From: Herbidospora yilanensis
GTDB taxonomy: Bacteria; Actinomycetota; Actinomycetes; Streptosporangiales; Streptosporangiaceae
Direction of reading: 5' to 3'
NCBI RefSeq assembly: GCF_001570565.1
Contig: NZ_BBXE01000017.1
Coordinates: 1-64,000 of the forward strand
Length of the DNA: 64,000 nt
Position 1 is the stretch's first letter. Each line of letters opens with the position of its first letter. The notes under the pieces were generated by a model, which saw only the letters and a list, made by a program, of their open reading frames with translations, made no database searches and was not told where the DNA came from. Positions 7,090 through 15,806 of this stretch are shown piece by piece. The position numbers and the translations under genes are program-made.

Positions 7090-8304
7090 GTGTCCCCCGT
7101 GTTCTCCCTTGACGTGCCCGTTCGCGACGGCGCGCTGGTGCCCTACGCCAATCTCGACTACGCCGCCAGCGCCCCCTGTCTCCAGGCGGTCAGCCAGGCC
7201 GTCGCCGAAGCGCTGCCCGCCTACTCCAGTGTCCACCGCGGCGCCGGATACGCCTCGCGGCTCACCACCACCCGCTACGAGCAGGCCCGCCACACGATCA
7301 AGGCGTTCGCCCGCGCCCGGCCCGACGACGCGCTGGTCTTCACCCGCAACACCACCGACGCGATGAACCTGCTGGCCCGCGGCCTGCCCGAGGGCACCAC
7401 GGTTGTGGTCTTCGACACCGAGCACCACGCCACCCTCCTCCCCTGGTCCGCGCCCGTGCGCCTCGCCCCGCCCGCCCTGCCCGGCGAGGCCCTCCGCGCC
7501 GCCGACGAGGCGCTCGCCGCGATCGACGGTCCCGCGCTGCTGGTGGTGACCGCGGCCTCCAACGTCACCGGGGAACTGTGGCCGATCGCGGGCCTCGCGC
7601 ACATCGCCCACCGGCACGGCGCCCGCATCGCCGTCGACGCCGCCCAGCTCGCCCCCCACCGCCCGCTGAACGTCGCCGCCCTCGACCTCGACTACGTCGC
7701 CTTCTCGGGCCACAAGCTCTACGCCCCCTTCGGCGCGGGCGTGCTGATCGGCCGCCGCGACTGGCTGGAGCGGGCCGAGCCCTACCTGAAGGGCGGCGGC
7801 GCCGTCGTGTCGGTCGGCGAGCAGGCCGAGTGGCAGCCCGACGTGGAGGCCCGGCACGAGGCCGGCACCCCCAACGTGCTGGGCGCCATCGCCCTGGCCG
7901 CCGCCTGCGACCACCTGAGCCAGACCGGCTGGACCGGCCTGATCGAGGAGGAGGAGCGCCTGCTCACCCGGCTGCGGACCGGGCTGGCCGCCATCGACGG
8001 CGTCCACGAGCTGGCGTTGTGGCCCGCCGACCATCCCCGGGTCGGGATCGTGTCGTTCGTCGTCGACGGCCTCACCGCCCGCGAGGTGGCCGAACGGTTG
8101 TCGGCCGACCACGGGATCGGCGTGCGCGACGGCAAGTTCTGCGCCCACCCGTTCGTGCGGCACCTGCTCGGCGTGGGCCACGGCGGCTGCGACGAACTCG
8201 GCGGCGCGGTCCGCGCCTCGATCGGCATCGGCAGCACCGAGGAACACGTCGACCGCCTGCTGTCCGCCCTCAGGACGCTCCCGAGGCGGGTTCGGGCCTC
8301 CTGA
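7090..8304 (+). CDS. Class V aminotransferase, cysteine desulfurase-like (SAM-controlled)
   Basis: A 404-aa fold-type I PLP enzyme. It has NLDYAASAP near residue 18, TRNTTDAMNLLARGLPEGTTVVVFDTEHHATLLPW, IAVDAAQLAPHRPL, and the PLP lysine in YVAFSGHKLYAPFGAGVL. Near the C-terminus RDGKFCAHPFVRHLL offers a cysteine at the desulfurase active-loop position. Family relatives are cysteine desulfurases/selenocysteine lyases and isopenicillin-N-epimerase-like enzymes. GTG 7090 is preceded by GGAGG (7081-7085); a GTG at 7099 is the alternative. Because a SAM-IV riboswitch precedes it, its job is probably in sulfur amino-acid supply, for example releasing or moving sulfur when SAM is low. The 3' end overlaps the convergent TetR gene by 35 bp. 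Confidence 0.88.
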   Translation: MSPVFSLDVPVRDGALVPYANLDYAASAPCLQAVSQAVAEALPAYSSVHRGAGYASRLTTTRYEQARHTIKAFARARPDDALVFTRNTTDAMNLLARGLPEGTTVVVFDTEHHATLLPWSAPVRLAPPALPGEALRAADEALAAIDGPALLVVTAASNVTGELWPIAGLAHIAHRHGARIAVDAAQLAPHRPLNVAALDLDYVAFSGHKLYAPFGAGVLIGRRDWLERAEPYLKGGGAVVSVGEQAEWQPDVEARHEAGTPNVLGAIALAAACDHLSQTGWTGLIEEEERLLTRLRTGLAAIDGVHELALWPADHPRVGIVSFVVDGLTAREVAERLSADHGIGVRDGKFCAHPFVRHLLGVGHGGCDELGGAVRASIGIGSTEEHVDRLLSALRTLPRRVRAS

Positions 8305-8854
8305 TCCGGCCGTCGAGGGGGCTGAGGCCCGTCACGGCCAGGCCGAGGAGGCGGTTGGCCTCGGCCGCCGGGTCGGGGTGGTCTTCGGTGGCCAGGGCGA
8401 TGCCGGTGATCAGGGCGATCAGGTCGGTGATGGTGACGCCCGGGGCCAGCACCTCCGCCGCCTGACGGACCAGGGGTTCGCCCGCCTCCGCGAGCTGGGT
8501 CGTGGCGCAGTGTCCGTGTTCGGCGTCGGCCGCCTTGTCGCGGTTGAGGGCCATGGCCAGCCCCCGGATCGTCGCGGCCGAGGTGGTCACCGCGCTCAGC
8601 CACTCCAGCAGCGCCGCGCGGGTGTCGGGGCGGCCGACGCGCTCGCGGGCGTGCGCGCAGAGGTTTTCGACGCGGTCACGGAAGACGGCGGCCAGCAGGG
8701 CGTGCCGGTTGGGGAAGTGGCGGCGGACCGTGCCCGAGCCGACGCCCGCGACGCGGGCGATCTGTTCCAGTGACGCGTCGGCGCCGTTGAGGGCGATCTC
8801 CTCCTCGGCGACGGCGAGCAGGCGCGCGTAGTTGCGCTGGGCGTCGGCGCGCAT
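8270..8854 (-). CDS. TetR-family transcriptional regulator
   Basis: A 194-aa TetR repressor: N-terminal HTH MRADAQRNYARLLAVAEEEIALNGADASLEQIARVAGVGSGTVRRHFPNRHALLAAVF, then an all-helical ligand domain. The C-terminal region (GVTITDLIALITGIALATEDHPDPAAEANRLLGLAVTGL) resembles the SbtR-type dimerisation domain. It is divergent from an NmrA-type oxidoreductase, and the 93-bp gap contains a perfect 9-bp inverted repeat that is its likely operator. The 3' end overlaps the desulfurase-like gene. Confidence 0.9.
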   Translation of the reverse strand: MRADAQRNYARLLAVAEEEIALNGADASLEQIARVAGVGSGTVRRHFPNRHALLAAVFRDRVENLCAHARERVGRPDTRAALLEWLSAVTTSAATIRGLAMALNRDKAADAEHGHCATTQLAEAGEPLVRQAAEVLAPGVTITDLIALITGIALATEDHPDPAAEANRLLGLAVTGLSPLDGRIRRPEPASGAS

Positions 8855-8911
8855 CAGGCCTCACCTCGGGGATTGCTAAACGGCGGGGGTCTCCGTATCG
8901 TACCGGAACAG

Positions 8912-8932
8912 AAACGGCGGGGTCCGCCGTTT
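8912..8932. promoter_or_regulatory. Inverted repeat AAACGGCGG / CCGCCGTTT (TetR operator)
   Basis: Perfect 9-bp arms (8912-8920 and 8924-8932) separated by 3 bp, 15 bp before the NmrA-family start. A further half site AAACGGCGGGG lies at 8878-8888, near the TetR start. Placed to control both divergent genes. The following T run makes it look like a terminator, but no gene ends upstream of it. Confidence 0.7.
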
Positions 8933-8947
8933 TTTGAGAGGAGAGTC

Positions 8948-9835
8948 ATGTCCCACGTTCTGGTCACCGGCGCCACCGGACAGCAGGGGGGCGCCGCCGC
9001 CCGCGCCCTGATCGAGGCGGGCGTGCCCGTCAGGGCGCTGGTCAGGGATCCGTCGACGGCGAAGGCGAGGGCGGTCGAGGCTCTCGGGGCCGAACTCGTG
9101 AAGGGTGACCTCTACGACCGTGACTCGCTGGTCGCGGCCGCGCAGGGGGTCAGGGCGGTGTTCTCGGTGCAGATGCCGCCGATGAAGGACGACGTCATCG
9201 ACTTCGACGGCGAACGCGCCCAGGCGGAGAACCTGATCGAGGCCGCGCTGGCCGCCGGGGTGCCGCAGTTCGTGCACACGGCCGTGTCGGGGGCCGCGCA
9301 GAAGATCACCAGGGAGCGGTGGGCGCCGCTGCAGCCCTACTACACCACCAAGTCGGCCATCCAGGACCGGGTCCGCGAGGCCGGGTTCACCCACTGGACG
9401 CTGATCAACCCGGGCTGGTTCATGGAGAACTTCCTGCCGTCGGCGGCCTACCTGCTGCCCCGGGGCGTCGAGGGCGGCCTGGTCACGGTGCTGAAGCCGG
9501 AGACCAGGTTGTCACTCGTCGCGGTCGACGACATCGGGCGGGCCGCCGCCGCGGCCGTGCTCGACCCCGGGCGGTTCCACGGGATCGAGCTGGAGCTGGC
9601 GAGCGACCTCCTGTCGATGACGGAGATCGCCGCGATCCTCTCCAAGGCGTTCGGCGCCGAGCTGGCCGCGCCCGACCTGACCGAGGAGGAGGCGCTCGCC
9701 AAGGGGATGCCCGTGTGGGCGGGCGTCTCGCACGAGCGGACCGGGGCCGTCGGGCAGCCCGCGCGACCGGAGTACGCGCGGGCGCTCGGCATCCCGCTGA
9801 CCAGTTTCGAGGAGTGGACCCGGAAGTACCTCTAA
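8948..9835 (+). CDS. NmrA-family NAD(P)-binding protein
   Basis: A 295-aa atypical SDR. It has the Rossmann motif VLVTGATGQQGGAAARALIEAGVPVRALVRDP at the N-terminus (GxxGxxG), GAELVKGDLYDRDSLVAAAQGVRAVFSVQ, and the NmrA-like loss of the catalytic Tyr-Lys pair. AYLLPRGVEGGLVTVLKPETRLSLVAVDDIGRAAAAAVLDP follows. Such proteins are NAD(P)H-dependent reductases (quinone or aldehyde) or redox sensors. GAGAGG precedes ATG 8948. TetR-controlled by context. It ends with a 4-bp overlap with the convergent GH5 gene. Confidence 0.9.
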   Translation: MSHVLVTGATGQQGGAAARALIEAGVPVRALVRDPSTAKARAVEALGAELVKGDLYDRDSLVAAAQGVRAVFSVQMPPMKDDVIDFDGERAQAENLIEAALAAGVPQFVHTAVSGAAQKITRERWAPLQPYYTTKSAIQDRVREAGFTHWTLINPGWFMENFLPSAAYLLPRGVEGGLVTVLKPETRLSLVAVDDIGRAAAAAVLDPGRFHGIELELASDLLSMTEIAAILSKAFGAELAAPDLTEEEALAKGMPVWAGVSHERTGAVGQPARPEYARALGIPLTSFEEWTRKYL

Positions 9836-11202
9836 CCGGCCATGAGCTGGTCGCGCAGGGTGGTGCGGACGTCGCAGTTGGCCAGCGCGAACGAGTCGGC
9901 CAGGGCGATCAGCTCGTCGTCGGTGAGGCCGCGGAAGAGCTCCGCGTACTCGTGGGCGAGCGGCTGGGCCACCGTCAGGTTGAGCAGCAGGGTGCGGACC
10001 CAGTCGTACTGCCCCCACGGGTAGGGGTCGAAGCCGGGGAACTCCTCGGCGATCATCCGGTAGAACGGGCCGGTCACCTCGGCGACGCCCGTGCCGTCGC
10101 TGCCCCACTGGTCGGCGCCCAGGCGCACCTTCTTGGCGACGAAGTCGCCGAACCGCTTCAGGTACGGGGAGTCGGGACGCACCATGACCAGGCCCTGGCG
10201 GCCCAGGTCCTTGTACATCCAGATCGACCACCCGGCGCCGTCGCGCCTGAAGATGTCGAGCTGGTCGGCCAGCAGCCGGCGGAGCTCGGCGTCGCGGGGC
10301 TCGGAGCCGGTGTAGATGGGGCCGAACTCGCCGACCCACACGGGGGTGCCGGTGCGGGTGCAGTATTCGGTGCGCTCGGCGTACTTGGCCTCCAGGGCGG
10401 CCTTGTCCCAGTGTTTCCCGGCGGTCTCACCCGGATAGGGGCCGCCGCCGCCAAGGCCGGGGGCGGCGTAGTCGTGGGCGACGTACACCGTGTTCTCCCA
10501 CGGCTCGTCGAAGACGTCGAACTCGGTGGAGTAGGTGTTGCCGTCCAGGAAGAGGATGTGCCGGTCGTCGATCGCGCGGATGGCCTCGACCAGGCGGGTG
10601 TAGAACGGGCCGACCACCTTGCGCGACTCGTCGGCGGGCTCGTTGATCGGGTTGTAGCCGGCCACCCAGGGGTTGTCCTTGTAGTGCTCGGCGATGTGCT
10701 CCCACATCGTCACCACGCGGTCCTGGAAGTGGGGGTGGTCCCAGAACAGGGGGCGGTGGGTGATGTTGTCGGAGTGCCAGTGGTGGTTCTGCGAGCCGGG
10801 CAGGGCGTGCAGGTCGATGACGGTGTAGATGCCGTGCTGCGCGCACGCCTCCACCGCGCGGTCGAGGTGCCGGAAGCCCTCGGTCTTGAACTCGAAGGGG
10901 CGTTCGTCGTCCTCGAAGTGGCGGTAGTTGACGGGGAGGCGCACGCAGTTCATGCCCATCTCGGCCAGCAGCCTGGCGTCGTCCTCGTTGAAGAAGGCGG
11001 TCAGCAGGCGGTCGAAGAACAGTTCGTACTTCTCGTCGCCGAGGACCTCGCGCACCAGGCTGCGCATCAGCGCCTCGTTGGCCGAGTAGCCGGTGATGAA
11101 GTTCTCCATGTTCAGCCAGCCGCCGACCGCGACGCCGCGCAGGCGGACGGGGGCGCCCGACTCGTCGACGAACTGGCGTCCTTCGACCCGGAGGAAGGTC
11201 AT
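9832..11202 (-). CDS. Glycoside hydrolase family 5 (cytoplasmic)
   Basis: A 456-aa GH5-type beta-glycanase/glycosidase with a TIM barrel. It shows RLRGVAVGGWLNMENFITG, MGMNCVRLPVNYRHFE, YTVIDLHALPGSQNHHWHSDN, the acid/base Glu (about Glu188) in YNPINEPADE and the nucleophile Glu (about Glu292) in VWVGEFGPIY. There is no signal peptide, so it acts on imported oligosaccharides, not polymers. Start ATG 11202 has AAAGGA 9 bp upstream; the extra codons to 11229 are rejected. It is the last gene of a minus-strand operon after the binding protein and two permeases, so its substrate is probably what that transporter imports. Exact GH5 subfamily and sugar are unknown. Confidence 0.9.
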   Translation of the reverse strand: MTFLRVEGRQFVDESGAPVRLRGVAVGGWLNMENFITGYSANEALMRSLVREVLGDEKYELFFDRLLTAFFNEDDARLLAEMGMNCVRLPVNYRHFEDDERPFEFKTEGFRHLDRAVEACAQHGIYTVIDLHALPGSQNHHWHSDNITHRPLFWDHPHFQDRVVTMWEHIAEHYKDNPWVAGYNPINEPADESRKVVGPFYTRLVEAIRAIDDRHILFLDGNTYSTEFDVFDEPWENTVYVAHDYAAPGLGGGGPYPGETAGKHWDKAALEAKYAERTEYCTRTGTPVWVGEFGPIYTGSEPRDAELRRLLADQLDIFRRDGAGWSIWMYKDLGRQGLVMVRPDSPYLKRFGDFVAKKVRLGADQWGSDGTGVAEVTGPFYRMIAEEFPGFDPYPWGQYDWVRTLLLNLTVAQPLAHEYAELFRGLTDDELIALADSFALANCDVRTTLRDQLMAG

Positions 11203-11215
11203 GTGAGGGGTTCCT

Positions 11216-12013
11216 TTACTTGATGGCACCGGCCGAGAGGCCGCGTTCGAACAGGCCCTGGAGGCAGAGGTAGGCGACGATCTCGGGGATCGCGGTGATG
11301 ACCGCGCTGGCCAGCACCTTGGTCTGGTCGTTGCTGAACTGGCTGACGAAGAACTGCGGCAGCAGCGTCACGGTCTGCTGGGCCGGGTCCTGGATGAGGA
11401 CCAGCGGCAGCAGGTAGGCGTTCCACGAGCCGATCAGGGTCAGCACCACGATCGCCGCGGCGATCGGCCGCGTCATGGGGATGACGATGTAGCGGAAGGA
11501 GGTGAACGTGCTCGCGCCGTCGATGCGGGCGGCGTCGAACAGCGCGTCGGGCACGCCGTCGACGAACCGGCGGGCGATCAGCACGGTGAAGGGGATCTGC
11601 AGCGCGGCCAGCGGCAGCACGACCGCCCAGTAGGTGTCGTAGACGCCGAGGGCCAGCGTCGTCGCGAACAGCGGGGTGAGCAGGACGACCTCGGGCAGCG
11701 TGAGCGCGGCCAGGATCATCCAGAAGTAGACCTCCTTGCGGCGCACGCGCAGCTTGGAGAACCCGAACGCGGCCAGCATCGTCAGGACGTACACGATGGC
11801 GATCGTCGAGACCGAGATGACGACGCTGCTCTTGAAGAAGGTGCCGATCGTGCCGACCTCGAAGACCGCGCGGTAGTTGCCCCAGCCCTCCCCCGCCAGC
11901 GAGCCCTGCACCATCACGACCAGGGGGAACAGGTAGGGGATGACCATCGCGGTGACCAGGATCTGCAGCAGCAGCCTGGCCGGCGGGCGGCGGGCCTCAA
12001 ACACCGCTCTCAC
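11216..12013 (-). CDS. Carbohydrate ABC transporter permease (MalG-type)
   Basis: A 265-aa membrane protein with about six hydrophobic helices and the cytoplasmic EAA loop DAARIDGASTFTSFRYIVIPMTRP, which contacts the ATPase. It starts at GTG 12013, overlapping the other permease by 17 bp (GTG 12004 is an alternative). It pairs with the MalF-type subunit upstream to form the import channel for the binding protein at 12969-14360. No ATPase gene lies in this operon; in actinomycetes such CUT1 importers usually share the general ATPase MsiK. Confidence 0.93.
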   Translation of the reverse strand: MRAVFEARRPPARLLLQILVTAMVIPYLFPLVVMVQGSLAGEGWGNYRAVFEVGTIGTFFKSSVVISVSTIAIVYVLTMLAAFGFSKLRVRRKEVYFWMILAALTLPEVVLLTPLFATTLALGVYDTYWAVVLPLAALQIPFTVLIARRFVDGVPDALFDAARIDGASTFTSFRYIVIPMTRPIAAAIVVLTLIGSWNAYLLPLVLIQDPAQQTVTLLPQFFVSQFSNDQTKVLASAVITAIPEIVAYLCLQGLFERGLSAGAIK

Positions 12014-12950
12014 CGTCCTTCCGGTTGGAGCGGGCGGCGACGGCGATGGCGCCGAGCAGGGCCAGTACGAGGAGCATGATCGACAGCGCGGCCCCGTAGC
12101 CGACGTGGGCGCTGGGGATGCTGATCCGGTAGATGTAGGTGCCGAGGAACTCGGTGGCGTAGTTGGGGCCGCCGATCGTCACCAGGTAGGGGATGTCGAA
12201 GGTCTTCAGGGCGCCGATCACGCTGAGCATGGCGAGCGCCACGGTGGTGCCGCGCACGCCGGGCCACACGATGCTGACCAGGGTGCGGATGTTGCTGGCC
12301 CCGTCGGTGCGCGCGGCCTCCAGCACCTCGGGGTCGATCTGGCCCATCGCGGCGTAGTAGAGCACGAAGGTCAGGCCGGTGAAGTTCCAGACGGTGATGA
12401 ACATGATCACCGGCATGGCCGTGCCCGACTGGGCCAGCCAGGGCTGAGAGAGGAAGCCCAGGCCGGCGTGGTCGAGGAACCAGTTGAGCTGGCCGTCGGC
12501 GGCGAACATCTGCCGGAACACCGGCGCCATGGTCGCCGGCGCGATGACCACCGGTGTGAACACGATCACCTTGTAGAGGGTGCCGAGCCGCACCTTCGAG
12601 TGCAGCAGCGCCGCGAACACGAAGCCGATCGCGGTCTGCGCGGTGAAGGTCACCACGAAGAAGATCACGGTGTGCCAGATGGCCTGCCAGAAGATCGGGT
12701 CGACCAGGATGTCGCGGTAGTTCTGCAGGCCCACCGGCGTCGGGGTGGGGCTGGTGCCGTCCCAGTCGAGGGTCGACAGGTAGCCCGTCTCGCCGATGCA
12801 GTAGTAGAGGATGCCGACCACGAAGACGAACGCGGGCAGGATCCACGGAAGGCCGGAGGGGCGGATCGCCCCGCCCCGGGAACGGGGTCCCGGGGCGGAG
12901 GATCCGGAAGGACGGCGTGCCCCGGTCTTCGATGTGGTCGTGGAGGTCAA
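11997..12950 (-). CDS. Carbohydrate ABC transporter permease (MalF-type)
   Basis: A 317-aa protein with a Ser/Thr/Arg-rich cytoplasmic N-terminus (residues 1-32) and about six transmembrane helices. The EAA loop is EAARTDGASNIRTLVSIVWPGV. NWFLDHAGLGFL and GGPNYATEFLGTYIYRISI are common in CUT1 permeases. It lies between the binding-protein gene (18-bp gap) and the MalG-type permease (overlap), consistent with a single transcript. Confidence 0.93.
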   Translation of the reverse strand: MTSTTTSKTGARRPSGSSAPGPRSRGGAIRPSGLPWILPAFVFVVGILYYCIGETGYLSTLDWDGTSPTPTPVGLQNYRDILVDPIFWQAIWHTVIFFVVTFTAQTAIGFVFAALLHSKVRLGTLYKVIVFTPVVIAPATMAPVFRQMFAADGQLNWFLDHAGLGFLSQPWLAQSGTAMPVIMFITVWNFTGLTFVLYYAAMGQIDPEVLEAARTDGASNIRTLVSIVWPGVRGTTVALAMLSVIGALKTFDIPYLVTIGGPNYATEFLGTYIYRISIPSAHVGYGAALSIMLLVLALLGAIAVAARSNRKDGESGV

Positions 12951-12968
12951 GGGTTCCGTCCTCGGGGG

Positions 12969-14360
12969 TTACTTGATCTTCGAAGCGGTGTCCTGCAGCG
13001 TGGCCGCGGCCTCCTCGGGGGTGGCCTCGCCGGCCGCCACCGTGGTGGACGCGACGCCGATCGCGGTCTGCAGGTCGGCGACCACCGTGGCCAGGCGCGG
13101 CTCGTCCGACCTGCCGGCGTCGGAGATCAGCTTCTCCAGCGCGGGCTTCTGCGCCTCGGGGTCGACCAGCTTGACGGCGTCCCAGTCGGGCTGGGCGGTG
13201 ACCAGGGCGGGGATGTCGTTGAGGATGTCGGCCACCGCCTGCTGGCCCTCGGCGGAGGTGCCGAGCCAGGTCGCGAAGGTCGTGGCGGCGGCGATGTTCT
13301 TCGACTTCTGGTTGACGGCCAGGCCGAAGTCGGCGTCGCCGTAGAGGGAGCCGACGTTGCCGGTGCCCGCGATGTCGGGGAAGGCGATGGGAAGCTGGGT
13401 GAACGGCTTGGGGTCGGCGACGCCGGCGCCGGAGATGGCGGCCGTCATGCCCTCGACGGTGGAGTACTGCATGTACCAGCTCCCCATCATGACCATGGCG
13501 TACTTGCCGGACATGAAGCCGTTGTTGGCGTCGGGGTACTGCTGGGTGCCGAGCGCGCCCTCCTGCATGATCCCGTCGTCGAACAGGCCCTTCCACAGGG
13601 TCAGCGCCTTGACGATCGTCGGGTCGGTCCAGGGCACCTCCTTCTTGAGCGCCTTCTCCCACACGCCCGGCTGGACGTTGTTGGAGATCGCCTGGAGGGT
13701 GTCCTCGTTGAACGCGGTCTGGGCGGCGCCCTGCACGAAACAGCCGACGTCGTTGGCCTTGAAGGTCGCGCAGACCTTCTTCCACTCGTCGTAGGTGGTC
13801 GGGGGCAGCAGGTGGTACTTGTCGAACAGGTCCTTGTTGATCCAGACCGTGCCGGAGAACACCGAGCCGACCGACAGGGCGGCGAGCTTGTCGCCGTTCT
13901 TCAGGCTGGAGACCCCGATCGGGGCGAGCTTCGACTCCCAGTCGGCGCCCAGCGCCTTCTCGACGGCGGGCTTCAGGTCGACGGCGTTGACGCCGTAGAT
14001 GTCGACGGAGCCGTTGGCCGCGCCCGGGGCGACGTCGAAGACGTCGGGGCCGACCGAGGAGGCGAGCGCGGGCCGGATGGCCGCGTCGTAGCCGTCGATG
14101 GTGAGCTTCTTGAAGGTGACCTTGATGTTCGGGTAGACCTTGTTGAAGGCCTTGATGTATGCCTCGGCGGGCGCCGCGTCGGGGGTCCAGCCCCACCAGG
14201 TGATCTCACCGGAGTCGGCGGATCCCTGATCCGCGTTCTGGGCGCCGTTCTGCGCCGGCGCCCCGCCGCCGGCGCACCCGGCGAGCACCAGCGCGCCGCT
14301 CATGAGCGCGGCGGCGAAGCCGAGGGGACGACGCTTCCAGATTCGCGAAGATCCCAGCAT
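12969..14360 (-). CDS. Extracellular sugar-binding lipoprotein of ABC importer
   Basis: A 463-aa solute-binding protein. The signal peptide ends in lipobox LAGC (GALVLAGCAGGG), followed by an Ala/Gln/Asn-rich linker and a family-1 extracellular solute-binding domain beginning GEITWWGWTPDAAPAEAYIKAFNKVYPNIKV. FDVAPGAANGSVDIYGVNAVDLKPAV, MSGKYAMVMMGSWYMQYSTV and GNVGSLYGDADFGLAVNQKSKN follow. ATG 14360 has AAGGAG 8 bp upstream; the extra nine codons to 14387 are rejected. First gene of the importer-GH5 operon; its upstream region carries several GAAAG/TTTCG operator sites for a LacI regulator. Aromatic-rich, so probably an oligosaccharide binder; sugar unknown. Confidence 0.92.
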   Translation of the reverse strand: MLGSSRIWKRRPLGFAAALMSGALVLAGCAGGGAPAQNGAQNADQGSADSGEITWWGWTPDAAPAEAYIKAFNKVYPNIKVTFKKLTIDGYDAAIRPALASSVGPDVFDVAPGAANGSVDIYGVNAVDLKPAVEKALGADWESKLAPIGVSSLKNGDKLAALSVGSVFSGTVWINKDLFDKYHLLPPTTYDEWKKVCATFKANDVGCFVQGAAQTAFNEDTLQAISNNVQPGVWEKALKKEVPWTDPTIVKALTLWKGLFDDGIMQEGALGTQQYPDANNGFMSGKYAMVMMGSWYMQYSTVEGMTAAISGAGVADPKPFTQLPIAFPDIAGTGNVGSLYGDADFGLAVNQKSKNIAAATTFATWLGTSAEGQQAVADILNDIPALVTAQPDWDAVKLVDPEAQKPALEKLISDAGRSDEPRLATVVADLQTAIGVASTTVAAGEATPEEAAATLQDTASKIK

Positions 14361-14718
14361 GTGTCTCTCCTTGCGCGTGATAGGCACGCACCGTGGTACT
14401 GACGCCGTTCCGCGCCCCGTGAGAACTGTCGAGAGCCGGATCAGGCAAGGCTTCCGAAAACTCCGAAAGTTTCGTTAGCGGTCTCGAAAGAGAGAAACAC
14501 CGAGCTCTCGGCAGTGTCAAGAATTTCGGCTAAATTGTTTCCGTGGAGTTTCGAAACTCCGGATCTTGCAAAGCCCGTCGTCATCACCGTTTCGAGCAAC
14601 CACACCGGGAGTAGATCCACGTTCTCCCAGTTCAAATGCGCTCTGCACGGCACCGGCCCGGCCGGTGCTACGGTGATAGAAAGTTTCGACAGATCGAATC
14701 TACGCATGATGAGGTGTC
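14361..14718. promoter_or_regulatory. Divergent control region with LacI-type operators
   Basis: A 358-bp gap between the importer operon (minus) and the lacI-type gene (plus). It contains CGAAAGTTTCG at 14464-14474, the perfect 16-bp palindrome GGAGTTTCGAAACTCC at 14545-14560, and GAAAGTTTC at 14679-14687 close to the lacI start, with weaker TTTCG half sites between. The region is AT-richer than its neighbours. No gene is visible here. Confidence 0.7.
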
Positions 14719-15765
14719 GTGCCGAAGCGGGTCGCAACCAGGCGCGCCGACCGAGTGACCATCGCCATGGTCGCCTCGGCGGCGGGCGTATCCGTGCCGA
14801 CCGTGAGCAAGGTGCTCAACGGCCGTGACGCCGTGGGCCCGGAGACCCGGCGGCGCGTGCAGGATGCGCTGGAGGCCACAGGCTACCAGCGAAGGGCCAG
14901 GTCAGAGCCGCGCAAAGTGGGTCTGGTCGACTTCGTGATCACCGAGCTCGACACCGCCTGGGCGAGCGAACTGCTGCGCGGTGCCGAGCAGGAGGCCTAC
15001 CGGCTGGGGGCCCGGCTGGTGCTCACCGTCACCCACGACCGGCAGGCCAATCCGCGCGAGTGGCTGGCGGCGATCGCCTCCCGGCCGACCGACGGCGTGG
15101 TCCTGGTCGGATCGGGCGTCCAGCACCTGGCGGCGGCCCGGCTGCGCACGATCGACGCCCCGTTCGTGGTCGTCGACCAGGTCGGGGGCTTCGACAAGGA
15201 CATCCCCACCATCGGGGCGACCAACTGGGCCGGCGGTTTCGCGGCCACCGAGCACCTCATCGGCCTGGGCCACGAGCGGATCGGCATGATCACCGGGCCC
15301 GACGGGGTGCCGTGCGGCATGGAGCGCCTCGACGGCTACCGCGCCGCGCTCCGCCGGGCCGGGCTGCCGGTCGACGAGCGCCTGATCCGGCCGGGCGACT
15401 TCTACCCCGAGAGCGGCCGTCGCGGCGCGGCCGACCTGCTCGACCTGCCCGAACCTCCGACCGCCGTGTTCGCCGCCTCCGACCAGCAGGCCGCCGGCGT
15501 CTACGAGGAGGTGCACGCCCGGGGCCTGCGAGTGCCCGACGATCTCAGCGTGGTCGGCTTCGACGACACCGAGGTCTGCGAGTGGACGACCCCCAAACTG
15601 ACCACCGTCCGGCAGCCGCTGGCGCAGATGGCGATGCTGGCCGTGCGCAACGTGCTGGAGGCCGAACACCCGGCCGAGGAGCCGCTGCGGCTGGAGCTCT
15701 CGACCAGCTTGGTGATCAGGGACAGCACCGCGGCGCCGTCCGAAACTTCCTCGAAACAGGCTTGA
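14719..15765 (+). CDS. LacI-family transcriptional regulator 1
   Basis: A 348-aa repressor. HTH with hinge: VTIAMVASAAGVSVPTVSKVLNGRDAVGPETRRRVQDALEATGY (residues about 14-57). The periplasmic-binding-like effector domain has LVDFVITELDTAWASELLRGAEQEA, GFAATEHLIGLGHERIGMITGP, AVFAASDQQAAGVYEEVHARGLRVPDDLSVVGFDD and LTTVRQPLAQM. It resembles XylR-like LacI proteins of actinomycetes. GTG 14719 follows GAGG closely. Likely binds the GTTTCGAAAC-type sites on both its sides, controlling the importer operon and the downstream catabolic operon. The second LacI (22389-23444) is a close paralog by motif and order. Confidence 0.92.
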   Translation: MPKRVATRRADRVTIAMVASAAGVSVPTVSKVLNGRDAVGPETRRRVQDALEATGYQRRARSEPRKVGLVDFVITELDTAWASELLRGAEQEAYRLGARLVLTVTHDRQANPREWLAAIASRPTDGVVLVGSGVQHLAAARLRTIDAPFVVVDQVGGFDKDIPTIGATNWAGGFAATEHLIGLGHERIGMITGPDGVPCGMERLDGYRAALRRAGLPVDERLIRPGDFYPESGRRGAADLLDLPEPPTAVFAASDQQAAGVYEEVHARGLRVPDDLSVVGFDDTEVCEWTTPKLTTVRQPLAQMAMLAVRNVLEAEHPAEEPLRLELSTSLVIRDSTAAPSETSSKQA

Positions 15766-15790
15766 CGTCCGGAAAAGTCGGCCCTACGGT
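15762..15790 (+). promoter_or_regulatory. Promoter of the sugar-catabolic operon
   Basis: -35 TTGACG (15762-15767, overlapping the lacI stop region), 17-bp spacer, -10 TACGGT (15785-15790). Predicted start near 15797, directly followed by the operator. Confidence 0.6.
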
Positions 15791-15806
15791 GTCTCCGAAT
15801 GCTCGG

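Noticed and set aside
8912-8937. Rho-independent terminator
   Set aside because: The hairpin plus T run fits, but it lies in a divergent promoter with no gene ending there, so an operator is more likely.
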